DNA of 64,000 nucleotides from Tumebacillus avium (GCF_002162355.1 NZ_CP021434.1:3650001-3714000); one strand, 5' to 3'; positions 33,208-43,145 are shown, counted from the stretch's first letter. The notes: a model not told the origin generated them from the letters alone. Numbers and translations are program-made.

Positions 33208-34130
33208 TCCGCACGGTAGGACTGACCAAGCGATATGGCTCGTACAAGGCGGTCGATGACCTCAACCTGCATATTGAGCAAGGCTCTTGTTTTGGATTTG
33301 TCGGGCCAAACGGTGCGGGGAAATCGACGACGATGTCGGTGCTGGCGACCTTGCTCGAACCCACGTCGGGACACGCGTATGTCGGCGGGTATGATGTCAT
33401 CGAAGAGCCGGCGAAAGTACGTCAGCTGATCGGGTATATGCCAGATTTCTTTGGGGTGTATGACAACTTGACGGCGGTGGAATATCTGGAGTTTTATGCC
33501 GGGGCGTATCAAGTGCCAAAAGAGAATCGGATGGCGCTGATTCAGGATCTGCTGGAACTGGTCAATCTGTCGGGCAAAGCGGATGCGTATGTCGACACGC
33601 TGTCCCGGGGGATGAAACAGCGGCTGGGACTGGCCCGCTGCCTGATTCACGATCCGCAGGTGCTGATCCTCGATGAACCGGCTTCCGGTCTCGACCCGCG
33701 GGCGCGGATTGAGATGAAGGAGATCTTGAAAGAGCTGAAGGGCATGGGCAAGACGATCCTGATCTCTTCGCACATTTTGCCGGAGCTGGCCGAGATGTGC
33801 GACACGATCGGCATCATCGAGCAAGGCAAGCTGATCGCGATGGCGCCGGTCGATCAGATCGCCGCGCAGGTGGCGGGACACCGCGTGCTGCGCGTGCGGA
33901 TGCTCGACCGCATGGAAGAGGCAGCAAGGCTGTTGGAGCAGTCGGAGCTGGTCACCCGAGCCGAGGTGGAAGGGAATGCGGTGCTTGTCACGTATACGGG
34001 CGATGATGCCGGGCAGGTCATCCTGCTGTCCGCGCTGGTGCAAAACGGGCTGCCGGTGCTGTCCTTTGCCGAAGAAGCGGGCAATCTGGAAGAAGTGTTC
34101 CTGACGGTGACGAAAGGGGTGGGGTCATGA
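33204..34130 (+). CDS. ABC transporter ATP-binding protein
   Basis: 308 residues. The in-frame region upstream is inside the previous gene; ATG 33204 overlaps its stop. All ABC motifs are present: Walker A GPNGAGKST, the signature LSRGMKQRLGLAR, Walker B VLILDEPASGLDP, and the switch SSHILPE. The C-terminal extension (HRVLRVRMLDRMEEAARLLE) is usual for ABC-2-type exporters. Its partner is the permease encoded next, with a 4-base overlap. The transported substrate is unknown. Confidence 0.95.
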   Translation: MIRTVGLTKRYGSYKAVDDLNLHIEQGSCFGFVGPNGAGKSTTMSVLATLLEPTSGHAYVGGYDVIEEPAKVRQLIGYMPDFFGVYDNLTAVEYLEFYAGAYQVPKENRMALIQDLLELVNLSGKADAYVDTLSRGMKQRLGLARCLIHDPQVLILDEPASGLDPRARIEMKEILKELKGMGKTILISSHILPELAEMCDTIGIIEQGKLIAMAPVDQIAAQVAGHRVLRVRMLDRMEEAARLLEQSELVTRAEVEGNAVLVTYTGDDAGQVILLSALVQNGLPVLSFAEEAGNLEEVFLTVTKGVGS

Positions 34131-35017
34131 TCCAACGATTGTTGTCGCTCGACTTTGTATCCAATCCGATCCTGCTGCGCGAGTTTCGCGCGCGGATGCG
34201 GACGCCGAAGACGGTGGTGCTGCTCTGTCTGTATCTGGCTGTGCTCGGGGGCTTAACGATGGCGTTTATCTTTGTCTCCAATCTGGGCAATGCGCTGCGT
34301 CCGGGGGAGAATCGCTATATTTTGCTGGCCGTGGCGATCATCCAACTCGTCTTGCTGGCGTTTATCGCGCCGGGGCTGACGGCGGGGGCGATCTCCGGGG
34401 AGCGGGAGCGGCAGACGCTGAACATTTTGCTGACGACACATCTGTCGCCGTTTAAGATCTTGTTCTCCAAGCTGATCTCTTCGATGGCGTTTATTTGGCT
34501 GGTGCTGTTCTCGACGTTGCCGTTGTACGCGATCGTTTTGCTGCACGGAGGCGTGGCGCCGGTGAAACTGCTCTACATGTTTGGCTTCTATCTGGTCGTG
34601 ATCGTGTCGTTTGGCGCGATTGGGCTGTTTTGCTCGACGTGGTTTAAGCGGACGGGCGTGGCGGTGGTCGTGTCGTATCTGATCTCGCTGTTTTTGCTGG
34701 GCGGGACGGCGATTGCCGGTGAGATGATCAACGTGTTTCTGTCCGCCTTGAGCGGGAATTACGGGTCGCGGCCAAGCCTGGTCTATATCACGGCGCTGAA
34801 CCCGGTGATGAATATTTGGCAGATTTTTGAGCCGAACACGTACATCTTTACCTTGTACCGGAGCAACAACCCGCTGATCATGCCGGCGTGGCTGTATTTT
34901 TCGGTGGTCTATCTGATCGGGGCGGTGGTGCTGATGTGGCTGTCCGTGCGGTTGTTGACGCCGGTCAAGCGCCGCATGGGCGACAAGATCAAAGACAAGA
35001 AAGAGGCGGCCGAATGA
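34127..35017 (+). CDS. ABC-2-type permease
   Basis: 296 residues with about six transmembrane helices: VVLLCLYLAVLGGLTMAFIF, YILLAVAIIQLVLLAFIAPG, MAFIWLVLFSTLPLYAIVLL, MFGFYLVVIVSFGAIGLFCS and others, ending with SVVYLIGAVVLMWLSVRLLT. The segment GAISGERERQTLNILLTTHL after helix 2 is typical of ABC-2 membrane proteins. Overlaps both neighbours by 4 bases, so it is co-translated with the ATPase and with the coiled-coil protein that follows. Confidence 0.9.
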   Translation: MIQRLLSLDFVSNPILLREFRARMRTPKTVVLLCLYLAVLGGLTMAFIFVSNLGNALRPGENRYILLAVAIIQLVLLAFIAPGLTAGAISGERERQTLNILLTTHLSPFKILFSKLISSMAFIWLVLFSTLPLYAIVLLHGGVAPVKLLYMFGFYLVVIVSFGAIGLFCSTWFKRTGVAVVVSYLISLFLLGGTAIAGEMINVFLSALSGNYGSRPSLVYITALNPVMNIWQIFEPNTYIFTLYRSNNPLIMPAWLYFSVVYLIGAVVLMWLSVRLLTPVKRRMGDKIKDKKEAAE

Positions 35018-36672
35018 TTCCGCGCGAACTGATCACCGGTTTGAACCCGGTGCGGCGGCGGTTGTGGATTCGGCAGTCGATCTATAGAACGGGCTTTGGC
35101 GTACTCGGCGGTCTGGGGGCAGCATGTTTGCTGCTTCTGATCGCCCGTTTCGTTCCTACGCTCAGCAACGAGCTGTGGGCGGGCGGACTGGTGCTGCTCG
35201 GTGCGATCGCTGGCGGGGTGTGGAGCGTTCTGACGCCGCCGACCTATCAGCAGGCGGCGAAGGCGGTCGACCGCTACGGGCTGCAGGATCGGGTGAGCAC
35301 GGCGCTGTCGTTTGCGGAGGAGAGCTCGCCGATCGCGGCGCTGCAGCGGCAGGAAGCGGTGGAGATGCTCTTGAAGCTGCGCGGGGAAGCTGCGCAGATC
35401 GTGAAGTATGAGCTGCCGCGCAAGGCGGCCGGTGTGATGCTGGCGCTGGCGCTGCTGATGACGACGCTGACCGTGTGGGACAATCCGCTGAATCTGGTGG
35501 CCAAAGAGCGCCAGACGGTGCAGAAGGAAGCGGAGAAAGCGGCGGAGGAAGCGAAAAAGGCGCTGGCTGAAGCGAAGCAGGACGCGAAGTTGAGCGAGCA
35601 GGATCAGGCGAAGCTGGATGCGGCGGAAGAGAAGCTGCTCGAAGAATTGAAGGAAGCCAAGACCCGGGAAGAGCTGGAGCGGGCGCTGGCGAAGGCGCAG
35701 TTGAAGGTGAAGTCGCTGGAAGACGAGCTGGCAGCGCGGGAGAAGGATCTCGCCAAGGCCGGAGAGAGTCTGGCGCAGTCGGAAGCGGCGAAGAAGCTGG
35801 GCGAGGCGCTGCAGAAGATGGATGCGCAAGCGGTGCAGGAAGCGCTGGATGAGATGAAGGAGCAGTTGGCGTCGCTGACCGATGAGCAGCGCAAGCAGTT
35901 GGCCGAAGCGATGGCGAATGCGGGCGGGCAGGCATCTTCTCAAGAGCTGCAGCAGGCCTTCCAAGCGGCGGCGAATGCGCTGCAGCAAGGCAATCCGCAG
36001 CAGATGCAGAATATGCTCGGGTCGCTCGGCGGCATGCTGAACAGTTCGACATCTCAGCAGACAGCAGGGCTGCAGCAGTTAGGGGCGGCTCTCGCCCAAG
36101 CGGATGGTTCGCCTGGCGGCGTCTACGCTGACGCGGGCGGGAATGGCTCGCAGAACGGGAACGGTTCGCAGAATGGGAACGGTTCGCAGAATGGGAACGG
36201 TTCGCAGAATGGGAACGGTTCGCAGAACGGAACTGGTTCGCAGAACGGAAATGGTTCACAGAACGGAAATGGTTCACAGAACGGAAATGGCTCTGGAAAT
36301 GGGAACGGCTCTGGAAACGGGAACGGCTCTGGAAGCGGAAACGGCTCTGGCAATGGAAACGGGTCTGGAGGAAATGGCTCGGGTTCCGGCGGCTCGGGCT
36401 GGGGCAACGGCGCGGGCGGCCGTGAGACGATCATGGTGCCTGCCGGGAAATTTGGCGTCGGCGAACAGGGCAACGACGCAGGCGGCCCGCTTGGGCAAGG
36501 CTCCGGCGAGATGATCTCCGGCAGCGGCCAGGTGACGCCGGGCGTCGTCCGCCCGTACGAAGAGGTATACCGCGAATACGCAGACTACGCCCGGGAAAGC
36601 GTGGACCGCAGCTCCCTTCCTTTAAATGAACAGGAACTGGTGCGCGATTATTTTTCGGAGATCGCTCCGTAG
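35014..36672 (+). CDS. Coiled-coil membrane protein with Asn/Gly/Ser-rich repeat
   Basis: 552 residues from ATG 35014 overlapping the permease stop. Residues about 30-75 hold two transmembrane helices (GVLGGLGAACLLLLIARFVP and LVLLGAIAGGVWSVL) and about 145-165 a third (AAGVMLALALLMTTLTVWDN). A long charged coiled coil (about 170-300) comes next, then Gln-rich helices. Residues about 376-455 are low-complexity NGNGSQ/GNGSG repeats. The final 90 residues (MVPAGKFGVGEQGNDAG, then RPYEEVYREYADYARESVDR) look like the conserved end of proteins placed before MoxR genes. No enzymatic motif was seen. It may be a scaffold in the cell envelope. Confidence 0.7.
   Translation: MIPRELITGLNPVRRRLWIRQSIYRTGFGVLGGLGAACLLLLIARFVPTLSNELWAGGLVLLGAIAGGVWSVLTPPTYQQAAKAVDRYGLQDRVSTALSFAEESSPIAALQRQEAVEMLLKLRGEAAQIVKYELPRKAAGVMLALALLMTTLTVWDNPLNLVAKERQTVQKEAEKAAEEAKKALAEAKQDAKLSEQDQAKLDAAEEKLLEELKEAKTREELERALAKAQLKVKSLEDELAAREKDLAKAGESLAQSEAAKKLGEALQKMDAQAVQEALDEMKEQLASLTDEQRKQLAEAMANAGGQASSQELQQAFQAAANALQQGNPQQMQNMLGSLGGMLNSSTSQQTAGLQQLGAALAQADGSPGGVYADAGGNGSQNGNGSQNGNGSQNGNGSQNGNGSQNGTGSQNGNGSQNGNGSQNGNGSGNGNGSGNGNGSGSGNGSGNGNGSGGNGSGSGGSGWGNGAGGRETIMVPAGKFGVGEQGNDAGGPLGQGSGEMISGSGQVTPGVVRPYEEVYREYADYARESVDRSSLPLNEQELVRDYFSEIAP
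36140..36380 (+). repeat. 18-bp tandem repeat coding NGNGSQ
   Basis: About seven to eight copies of an 18-base unit (near aatgggaacggttcgcag), then shorter variants coding GNGSGN, lie in frame within the coiled-coil membrane protein. Copies 2-4 are identical, a sign of slippage. The length is a multiple of 18, so the frame is kept. Confidence 0.9.
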
Positions 36673-36686
36673 GAGGTACTGGATTG

Positions 36687-37661
36687 ATGCTGGAACAACT
36701 GCAAACGCAACGCGATCGCATGAACGAAGTGCAAGGCAAGATCGGACGCCAGGTCATCGGGCAGGAAAGCGTGGTCGAACAGGTGCTGTACTGCATCCTC
36801 GCTGGCGGCCACGCCTTGCTCGAAGGGGTGCCGGGATTGGGCAAAACACTGCTCGTCCGCACCATGGCCGACGTGATGGAGATGCAATACTCGCGCATCC
36901 AATTCACCCCCGACCTGATGCCCGCCGACATCGTCGGCACGGAAATCCTCCGCGAAGAGCCGGGTGTAGGCATGAAATTCGTCTTCCAGCACGGGCCGAT
37001 CCACGGCAACCTCGTCCTCGCCGACGAGATCAACCGCGCGACGCCGAAAACGCAGTCCGCTCTGCTCGAAGCGATGCAGGAAGCGGCCGTCACCGTCGGC
37101 GGACAGACGCGCCAACTGCCCAAGCCGTTTTTTGTCCTCGCCACACAAAACCCGCTGGAACTCGAAGGCACCTACCCGCTGCCGGAAGCGCAGCTCGACC
37201 GCTTTTTGCTGAAGATTCAAGTGCCGTTTCCAACGCGCGATGAACTGCAGCAGATCGTGCAGCTGACCACCGGCGCAGCGCAAGAGACACTCACGTCCGT
37301 CCTGACCGGCGAAGAGATTCTCCACCTGCAGGCGACCGTCCGGGAGATGCTGATCACCCCCGAGCTGGTCAATCAGGTCGTCGAGCTGATCTTCCGCACC
37401 CAGCCCGACCAAGACGGCGCGCCCGATGAAGTTCGCCGCTATGTCCGCTACGGAGCAGGCCCGCGCGCGGCGCAGGCGATCGTCAAAGTCGCCAAAGCGC
37501 GCGCTTTTCTGCAGGGACGTTTGAACGTGTCGGGCGAAGACATCCGCGCCGTGGCCGTGCCCGCGCTGCGCCACCGCATCGGGATGAACTATGAAGCGGC
37601 AGCCGATCAGTACACGGTCGAACAACTGATCGAACACCTGCTGCAGAGCGTGGGCTTATGA
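36687..37661 (+). CDS. MoxR-family AAA+ ATPase
   Basis: 324 residues from the ATG at 36687, 9 bases after AGGAGGT. Walker A GVPGLGKT, Walker B LADEINR, the sensor-1 region FFVLATQNPLELEGTYPLPE and the arginine-bearing LDRFLL are all present. MoxR ATPases work as chaperones that remodel or assemble partners having von Willebrand A domains; here a DUF58 and two VWA proteins follow directly. The stop overlaps the start of the DUF58 gene by 4 bases. Confidence 0.95.
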   Translation: MLEQLQTQRDRMNEVQGKIGRQVIGQESVVEQVLYCILAGGHALLEGVPGLGKTLLVRTMADVMEMQYSRIQFTPDLMPADIVGTEILREEPGVGMKFVFQHGPIHGNLVLADEINRATPKTQSALLEAMQEAAVTVGGQTRQLPKPFFVLATQNPLELEGTYPLPEAQLDRFLLKIQVPFPTRDELQQIVQLTTGAAQETLTSVLTGEEILHLQATVREMLITPELVNQVVELIFRTQPDQDGAPDEVRRYVRYGAGPRAAQAIVKVAKARAFLQGRLNVSGEDIRAVAVPALRHRIGMNYEAAADQYTVEQLIEHLLQSVGL

Positions 37662-38536
37662 GCAATGGGTTGCTGACGCCTGCGTTTCTCACCCGCCTGG
37701 AGCGGCTGCGCTTGCAGGTGCGGGAGCTGCCCAGCCACCGGGGCGGGGCGCGGCGTTCGAAGCAGCTCGGCGCTTCAGTCGAGTTTGCCGAATACCGACC
37801 GTACTTGCCGGGCGACGACCTGCGCCATCTGGACTGGCGGGCGTACGCAAGGCTCGGACGGCTGTTTCTGAAAACATTTTTTGACGAGCGCGACGTGCTG
37901 CTCTACCTGATGGTCGACGCCTCGCGCTCGATGGACTACCACGGCAAATTAGAGCAGGCTCAGCAGCTCGCTGCTGCGCTTGGCTACCTCGGGCTGGCCG
38001 AAGAGGACCGCGTCGAAGCGCTGATCTTCGCCGACCGCGTGCGCGGCAAGCTGGAACGGCTGATCAGCAAGCAGTCGGCACCGCGCCTGTTCGCGATGCT
38101 GCAAGGGGCCAAGGCGCTGGGCGAAGGCACGGAAGGATCGCTGGACTGGCTGACCCGCGCCGGAATGCCGACCGAGCCCGGCGTAGTGGTGATCTTGTCC
38201 GATTTTCTGCTTTCCGACGGGTATGAAGAGGCGCTCAAACGCCTGCAGGCGGCCCGGCACCAAGTGGTGGCGGTGCAGATCTTGTCCCGCGAAGAGCTTC
38301 ATCCGGGCTTCGCAGGCGACCTGCACCTGCTCGACAGCGAAAGCGGTAAGGGGCTCGACGTGGCCTTGTCGCCGTATGTGGTTGGACAGTATCGGGAAGC
38401 GGTCGCCGCGTATACGGCGGAGTTAAGCGAATTTTGCCGCCGCCGCGGGATGTACCATGTGCTCGTCCCGGCGGAGGAGAGCTTGGAAGAGGCGGTGTTT
38501 GGCCGCCTGCTGCGGACGGGGGTGATCGGACGATGA
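37658..38536 (+). CDS. DUF58 protein
   Basis: 292 residues, start overlapping the MoxR stop. The family core FAEYRPYLPGDDLRHLDWRA is followed by a VWA-like part with a MIDAS-type DxSxS (LMVDASRSMDYHGKLEQA). DUF58 proteins are near-constant partners of MoxR ATPases. The stop overlaps the ATG of the next gene. Confidence 0.95.
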   Translation: MSNGLLTPAFLTRLERLRLQVRELPSHRGGARRSKQLGASVEFAEYRPYLPGDDLRHLDWRAYARLGRLFLKTFFDERDVLLYLMVDASRSMDYHGKLEQAQQLAAALGYLGLAEEDRVEALIFADRVRGKLERLISKQSAPRLFAMLQGAKALGEGTEGSLDWLTRAGMPTEPGVVVILSDFLLSDGYEEALKRLQAARHQVVAVQILSREELHPGFAGDLHLLDSESGKGLDVALSPYVVGQYREAVAAYTAELSEFCRRRGMYHVLVPAEESLEEAVFGRLLRTGVIGR

Positions 38537-40353
38537 ACTGGATGTCACCGTGGATGCTGTCCTTTCTGGCGGCGCTGCCGGTCATCGTGGTCTTGTACCT
38601 CCTGAAGCGGACCTATGAAAAAGTCACCGTGCCCAGCACCCTGCTCTGGGGGCAGGTGCTCCGCGAGATGGAAGCGAACCGGCCGTGGCAAAAGCTGCGC
38701 CGCAATCTGCTGTTGCTCCTGCAATTGCTGTTGGCGCTGCTGCTCGCTTTGGCGCTGGCCCGCCCCGCCTTATACGGGGAAGGGCCGGTCGCCGAGCACA
38801 CGATCATCGTGCTTGACCTCTCGCCCTCGATGGCAGCCACAGGCCCGGACGACACGCGTCTGGAAGCGGGCAAGAAAAAGGTAAAAGAACTCATCAATCA
38901 ACTGAATCCGCCGCAGCGCATGACCTTGATCGCGATGGGCCAAGAGCCCCGCGTGCTCGTCTCCGGCAGTGACCGGGCAGAGCTGGCCAGCCGTCTCGAC
39001 ACGGCGGCGCAAGAGTACGGCCTTGCAGACTACGAAGGCGCATTGTCCCTCGCCGCCGCCTTGTCGGTGCAGGAGCCGAACAGCGATGTGCGGATCTACT
39101 CGGACGGCAACTGGGGTATCGACCCGGCACTGCTGCCGAAGTTTGGACGCCAGCCGACGGTGGAAACGCTGGACGTGCAAGCCAACCTCGGAATTTACCA
39201 CGCCGCAGGTCTGGTTAGTGGCAGCGAAGGGCAACTGGTCGCCACGGTGAAAAACGACGGTGATCAGCAGGTGTCCGCCGACGTGGAAGTGCTCGACGAG
39301 CAAGGTCAGGTGCTGGACGCCAAACAGGTGCAGCTCGCAGCGGATGGACAAACGCCGCTGACCTGGACCCATTTGCCAGCCCAGACCTATTATGAAGTGC
39401 GGCTCGGAGGGCAAGATGCGCTGGCAGCAGACAACCGCGTGACCGTCCTGCCGCAGGTGAGCAAGGCGAAAAAAGTCTGGCTGAGCACAGCGGGCAACGT
39501 CTTTCTGGAAAAAGCGCTCAGCATCGGCGGCAACACCACCGTCGAGCGCGGAGCCGACCCGGATCTTCCGCCGGAGGATGCGGACCTGTACGTCTATGAC
39601 GGCGTGCTGCCTATAACATGGCCGAACGGGGCCGTTTTGCTCGTCAATCCGCCGCAGGGCGAAGGCATCTTCAAGTCGGGCAGCCTGCTCGAACCGGGAA
39701 AATTGCAGGCTGTGCAGACCGACTCGCCGCTCCTGCAGCATATCGAATTGGAGAAAGTTCACCTGAAAGCGGTGCGCCAACTCGATGCGCCGGCCTGGCT
39801 GCAACCGGTCGCCAAAAGCGGCGACACGCCGATGCTGCTCGCCGGTGACAACGAGGGGCGGCGCGTCGCGGTGCTGGCGTTTGACTTGCACCAGTCCGAC
39901 CTGCCGCTCTTGCCCTCGTTCCCGATCCTGATCAAACAGCTCAAAGAATACCTCGCGCCCGCATCGGGTACGGCGATCGGCCAAGTGACGGCAGGCGAAC
40001 GCATCGCGCTCCTGCCGCCCGTCCGCGAGCAGGGCTGGACGGTCACCGATCCGAGCGGAGAACAGACGAGGGTGACCGGCGAGATGATCGAACTTGGCTT
40101 CAAGCCTGCACTTCCCGGCCTTTACCGCTTCCAAGGCAAGACGGAACGCGAGGTCAAACTGCTGGCCGTCACCCTGCCGGAAGCGGAGTCGAAGCTGGAC
40201 GCGCAAAAAGCCGCCTTGCCAACCGACACCACCGAAGAGCAAGGAGCGGAGCGGCAGGCGCAAAGCGGGCAGTATGAGATCTGGCGCTGGCTGGCTCTGC
40301 TCGCTCTGCTCGTGCTGTTTGTGGAATGGGGGGTGTACAAGCGTGGGATTTGA
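38533..40353 (+). CDS. BatA-like VWA membrane protein
   Basis: 606 residues from ATG 38533. An N-terminal BatA-type region with two helices (MLSFLAALPVIVVLYLLKR and LLLLLQLLLALLLALALARP) precedes a VWA domain with DLSPSM as the metal-ion site. The middle is extracytoplasmic and beta-rich. A last helix (YEIWRWLALLALLVLFVEWG) anchors the C-terminus. The two hydrophobic ends place the VWA domain outside the membrane. It is probably a client of the MoxR ATPase. Confidence 0.85.
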   Translation: MNWMSPWMLSFLAALPVIVVLYLLKRTYEKVTVPSTLLWGQVLREMEANRPWQKLRRNLLLLLQLLLALLLALALARPALYGEGPVAEHTIIVLDLSPSMAATGPDDTRLEAGKKKVKELINQLNPPQRMTLIAMGQEPRVLVSGSDRAELASRLDTAAQEYGLADYEGALSLAAALSVQEPNSDVRIYSDGNWGIDPALLPKFGRQPTVETLDVQANLGIYHAAGLVSGSEGQLVATVKNDGDQQVSADVEVLDEQGQVLDAKQVQLAADGQTPLTWTHLPAQTYYEVRLGGQDALAADNRVTVLPQVSKAKKVWLSTAGNVFLEKALSIGGNTTVERGADPDLPPEDADLYVYDGVLPITWPNGAVLLVNPPQGEGIFKSGSLLEPGKLQAVQTDSPLLQHIELEKVHLKAVRQLDAPAWLQPVAKSGDTPMLLAGDNEGRRVAVLAFDLHQSDLPLLPSFPILIKQLKEYLAPASGTAIGQVTAGERIALLPPVREQGWTVTDPSGEQTRVTGEMIELGFKPALPGLYRFQGKTEREVKLLAVTLPEAESKLDAQKAALPTDTTEEQGAERQAQSGQYEIWRWLALLALLVLFVEWGVYKRGI

Positions 40354-43132
40354 TCTGATGCACCCTTGGTGGCTGCTGTTGCTCCTGCCCGCCGCCGCTG
40401 CGATGGTCTGGTGGTACCGGGGGGAGCGCCGGCTGCTCGGAGCGCGCAAAAAAGCGGTCGCCGCTCTGCGCTCCCTGATGTTTTTGCTGCTGATCCTCGC
40501 CGTGGCAGGATTTACCTTAAAAGCGCCGGTCGACAAGCAGGAAGTGGTGTTTGTCGTCGACGAGTCGAAGAGCATCGCCTCGCAAAAGCAGGCGGTGGCG
40601 TTCGTCGAGGAGGCGATCGGCGTCAAGCAAGCGGACGATGCTTTTGCCATCCTCGGCACAGGCGAGCGTCCGGCGGTGGAATATCCGCTGAGCGTGGAAA
40701 CGCCAAACGCGCTGGAGCTTGGCGGGGTGCCGAATAAGAATTTCACCGACCTCGCAGCGGGCCTGCGGCTCGCGCAAGGCCTGATCAACACCGGCTACCA
40801 ACCGCGCGTCGTCCTGCTCTCCGACGGGGAGCAAAATCTCGGCGATGCGGTGCGCGAAGCCGGTTATCTGAAAGAGCGCGGCATCCAAGTCGATGTCTCC
40901 TACCTGAAGCGCGAAGTTGGAGCTGAAGTGCTCGTCAAAAACGCATCGGTACCGGCGACGTTATACCAAGGGGAAACATTCACCTTGACCGCCGTCGTGG
41001 AAAGCACGGTTGCCACGCAGGCGACTTTGCAGATCTACGAAGACAACAAACCGATCGCCAAAAGCGAGCTGCAGGTGCAAAAAGGGGAAAGCCGCCTCTC
41101 GATTCCATTGCAGGCGACCGATTCAGGTTTTCACCGCTACCGGGTGGAAGTGCTGCCTGGGCAAGACACCGAGCCGGTCAACAACACGTCGTACGCGTAT
41201 GGCGACGTGCTAGGTAAATCGCCCGCGCTGATCGTCGAAGGCGAACCTGGCGACGCCAAGTGGCTGTCCGAAGCGCTGCGTGCCGGACAGTTCCCGTTTC
41301 GCACCGCGACGGCCGCCACGATGCCCAAGACGCTCGAAGACCTGTGCCGCTACTCGGTGATCGTGCTCGCCAACGTGTCCGGCGTGGAAATCCCCGAGAG
41401 CGTGCAAAAGCAGATCGAAAGCGCCGTGCGCGATTTTGGCGTCGGCTTGATGATGACGGGCGGCGACGATTCGTTTGGCCTCGGCGGGTATTTTGACACC
41501 CCGGTCGAGAAAGCCCTCCCCGTCTACATGGACCTGCGCAACCAGCAGGAGATCCCGTCGCTCGGCCTGATGCTCGTCATCGACCGCTCCGGCTCGATGG
41601 GCACCGACAAGATGGAGCTGGCCAAAGAAGCGGCACGCCGCTCAACCGGCATGCTGAAAGCGCAGGATACGCTGGGCGTGCTGGCGTTTGACACCACCAA
41701 CTGGTGGGTTGTCGAACCGACGAAGGTGACCGACCCGAAAGAGCTGCAGGATAAAATTTCGGGCATCGCCGCCAACGGAGGCACGTCGATCTATCCGGCG
41801 GTGGAAGAAGCATTTTACAAGCTGGAAGACCTTGAGACCAAGCGCAAGCACATCATCCTGCTCACCGACGGGCAATCGCCCGAAGGCGATTATGATGGGC
41901 TGACCGCACGGATGCGGGAAAAAGGCATCACGATGTCGACCGTCGCCGTCGGGCAGGATGCGGACACGGCGCTATTGGAAGGCTTGGCAGAAAAGGCCAA
42001 GGGCCGTTTTTATTCGGCCGTCGACTCGCAAAGCGTCCCGATGATCTTCTCGAAGGAGACGGCGCTGGCGGGCAAGACGTACATCGAAGACAATCCGTTC
42101 ACGCCGGGCATCGGGCAGTCGAAAGAGCTGGCCCCGCTGTTTGCCCAAGGCCTGCCGCAGATCAACGCGCACATCGCCGTCACGGAAAAAGAGACGGCCG
42201 ACGTGGTGCTCGCCAACCCGAAAGGCGAGCCGGTGCTGGCCCGCTGGCAATACGGCTTGGGGCGCTCTGTCGCCTGGACGTCAGACGCCAAAGGGGTCTG
42301 GTCCAACCAATGGGCGGCATGGAGCGGATCGAGCGCGTTTTGGAACCAGCTGATGACCTGGCTCCTGCCGCAGTATCAGACCGATGCGTTCGACATGCGG
42401 GCAGGCATCACCGGCGGACAAGGCGAGCTGTCGATTCGCCTGCAGGAACCTCTGGCCGCCGGTGCCGTGCTGAAGGCGCAGGTGATCAGCGGGGACGCGA
42501 CACAGGAAGAGGTGCCCTTGCTGTTGAAAGCGCCGGGCGAGTATGTCGGGCAATTTAACGCCGACCGCCCCGGCACCTACCTGATGTCGGTCGTGGAAGA
42601 GCAGAACGGTCAGGTGCTAAATGCGGCGTCCTCCGGGATCGCCGTCGCTTACTCGCCGGAGTATGACCTGCCGAAAAACGGACAGGAGACGCTTGCCGCC
42701 ATCGCTCAAGCGGGCGGCGGACGGGTGCTGAACGACCCGGCTGACGTGTTTGCAGCAGACCTGCCGCCGAAATGGTCGGCACGTGACCTGTCCTACCTGC
42801 TGCTGCTGCTCGCCGCCTGCCTCTGGCCGCTCGATGTGGCGCTGCGCCGGATCAGCTTCTCCACCGCCCGACTGACGGCGTGGAGAGCAGCTCGGCAAAA
42901 AGCGAAGACGGAGCGGACGGAGCAGAACCGGGAGCAGCAGAAAGTGCAAAGCTCGTCGATGCAAGGGTTGAAACGCAAAGCAGAAGGGGCTGCCGAACGC
43001 CGCACCGGCCAGTTGGCGCCACCGCCTGTCAAAACGCCTACGCAGACGCAGCAGGCTGCACCGCCCGAACCTCCCAAGCAAGAGGAAAGTTCGACTGTGT
43101 CGAAATTGCTGGACAAGAAACGGAAAAAATAG
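40343..43132 (+). CDS. Large VWA membrane protein with glutamine-amidotransferase-like region
   Basis: 929 residues from a GTG at 40343 that overlaps the previous gene; the ATG at 40358 is an alternative. Two N-terminal helices (WWLLLLLPAAAAMVWWY and ALRSLMFLLLILAVAGFTL) lead to a first VWA-like stretch (VVFVVDESKSIAS). After a beta region comes a second VWA domain with a full MIDAS motif (VIDRSGSMGTDKMELAK, and later LLTDGQSPEGDYDGL). Between them, MMTGGDDSFGLGGYFDTPVE is typical of the glutamine amidotransferase-like fold fused to such proteins. A helix at about 815-835 (LSYLLLLLAACLWPLDVAL) is followed by a charged cytoplasmic tail. Final gene of the operon, before a terminator. Confidence 0.85.
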   Translation: MGFDLMHPWWLLLLLPAAAAMVWWYRGERRLLGARKKAVAALRSLMFLLLILAVAGFTLKAPVDKQEVVFVVDESKSIASQKQAVAFVEEAIGVKQADDAFAILGTGERPAVEYPLSVETPNALELGGVPNKNFTDLAAGLRLAQGLINTGYQPRVVLLSDGEQNLGDAVREAGYLKERGIQVDVSYLKREVGAEVLVKNASVPATLYQGETFTLTAVVESTVATQATLQIYEDNKPIAKSELQVQKGESRLSIPLQATDSGFHRYRVEVLPGQDTEPVNNTSYAYGDVLGKSPALIVEGEPGDAKWLSEALRAGQFPFRTATAATMPKTLEDLCRYSVIVLANVSGVEIPESVQKQIESAVRDFGVGLMMTGGDDSFGLGGYFDTPVEKALPVYMDLRNQQEIPSLGLMLVIDRSGSMGTDKMELAKEAARRSTGMLKAQDTLGVLAFDTTNWWVVEPTKVTDPKELQDKISGIAANGGTSIYPAVEEAFYKLEDLETKRKHIILLTDGQSPEGDYDGLTARMREKGITMSTVAVGQDADTALLEGLAEKAKGRFYSAVDSQSVPMIFSKETALAGKTYIEDNPFTPGIGQSKELAPLFAQGLPQINAHIAVTEKETADVVLANPKGEPVLARWQYGLGRSVAWTSDAKGVWSNQWAAWSGSSAFWNQLMTWLLPQYQTDAFDMRAGITGGQGELSIRLQEPLAAGAVLKAQVISGDATQEEVPLLLKAPGEYVGQFNADRPGTYLMSVVEEQNGQVLNAASSGIAVAYSPEYDLPKNGQETLAAIAQAGGGRVLNDPADVFAADLPPKWSARDLSYLLLLLAACLWPLDVALRRISFSTARLTAWRAARQKAKTERTEQNREQQKVQSSSMQGLKRKAEGAAERRTGQLAPPPVKTPTQTQQAAPPEPPKQEESSTVSKLLDKKRKK

Positions 43133-43145
43133 GAAGTCAAATGTG

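Noticed and set aside
36140-36380. 18-bp repeats as a CRISPR or regulatory iteron array
   Set aside because: They are contiguous, in frame and code a low-complexity NGNGSQ stretch within a clear gene.
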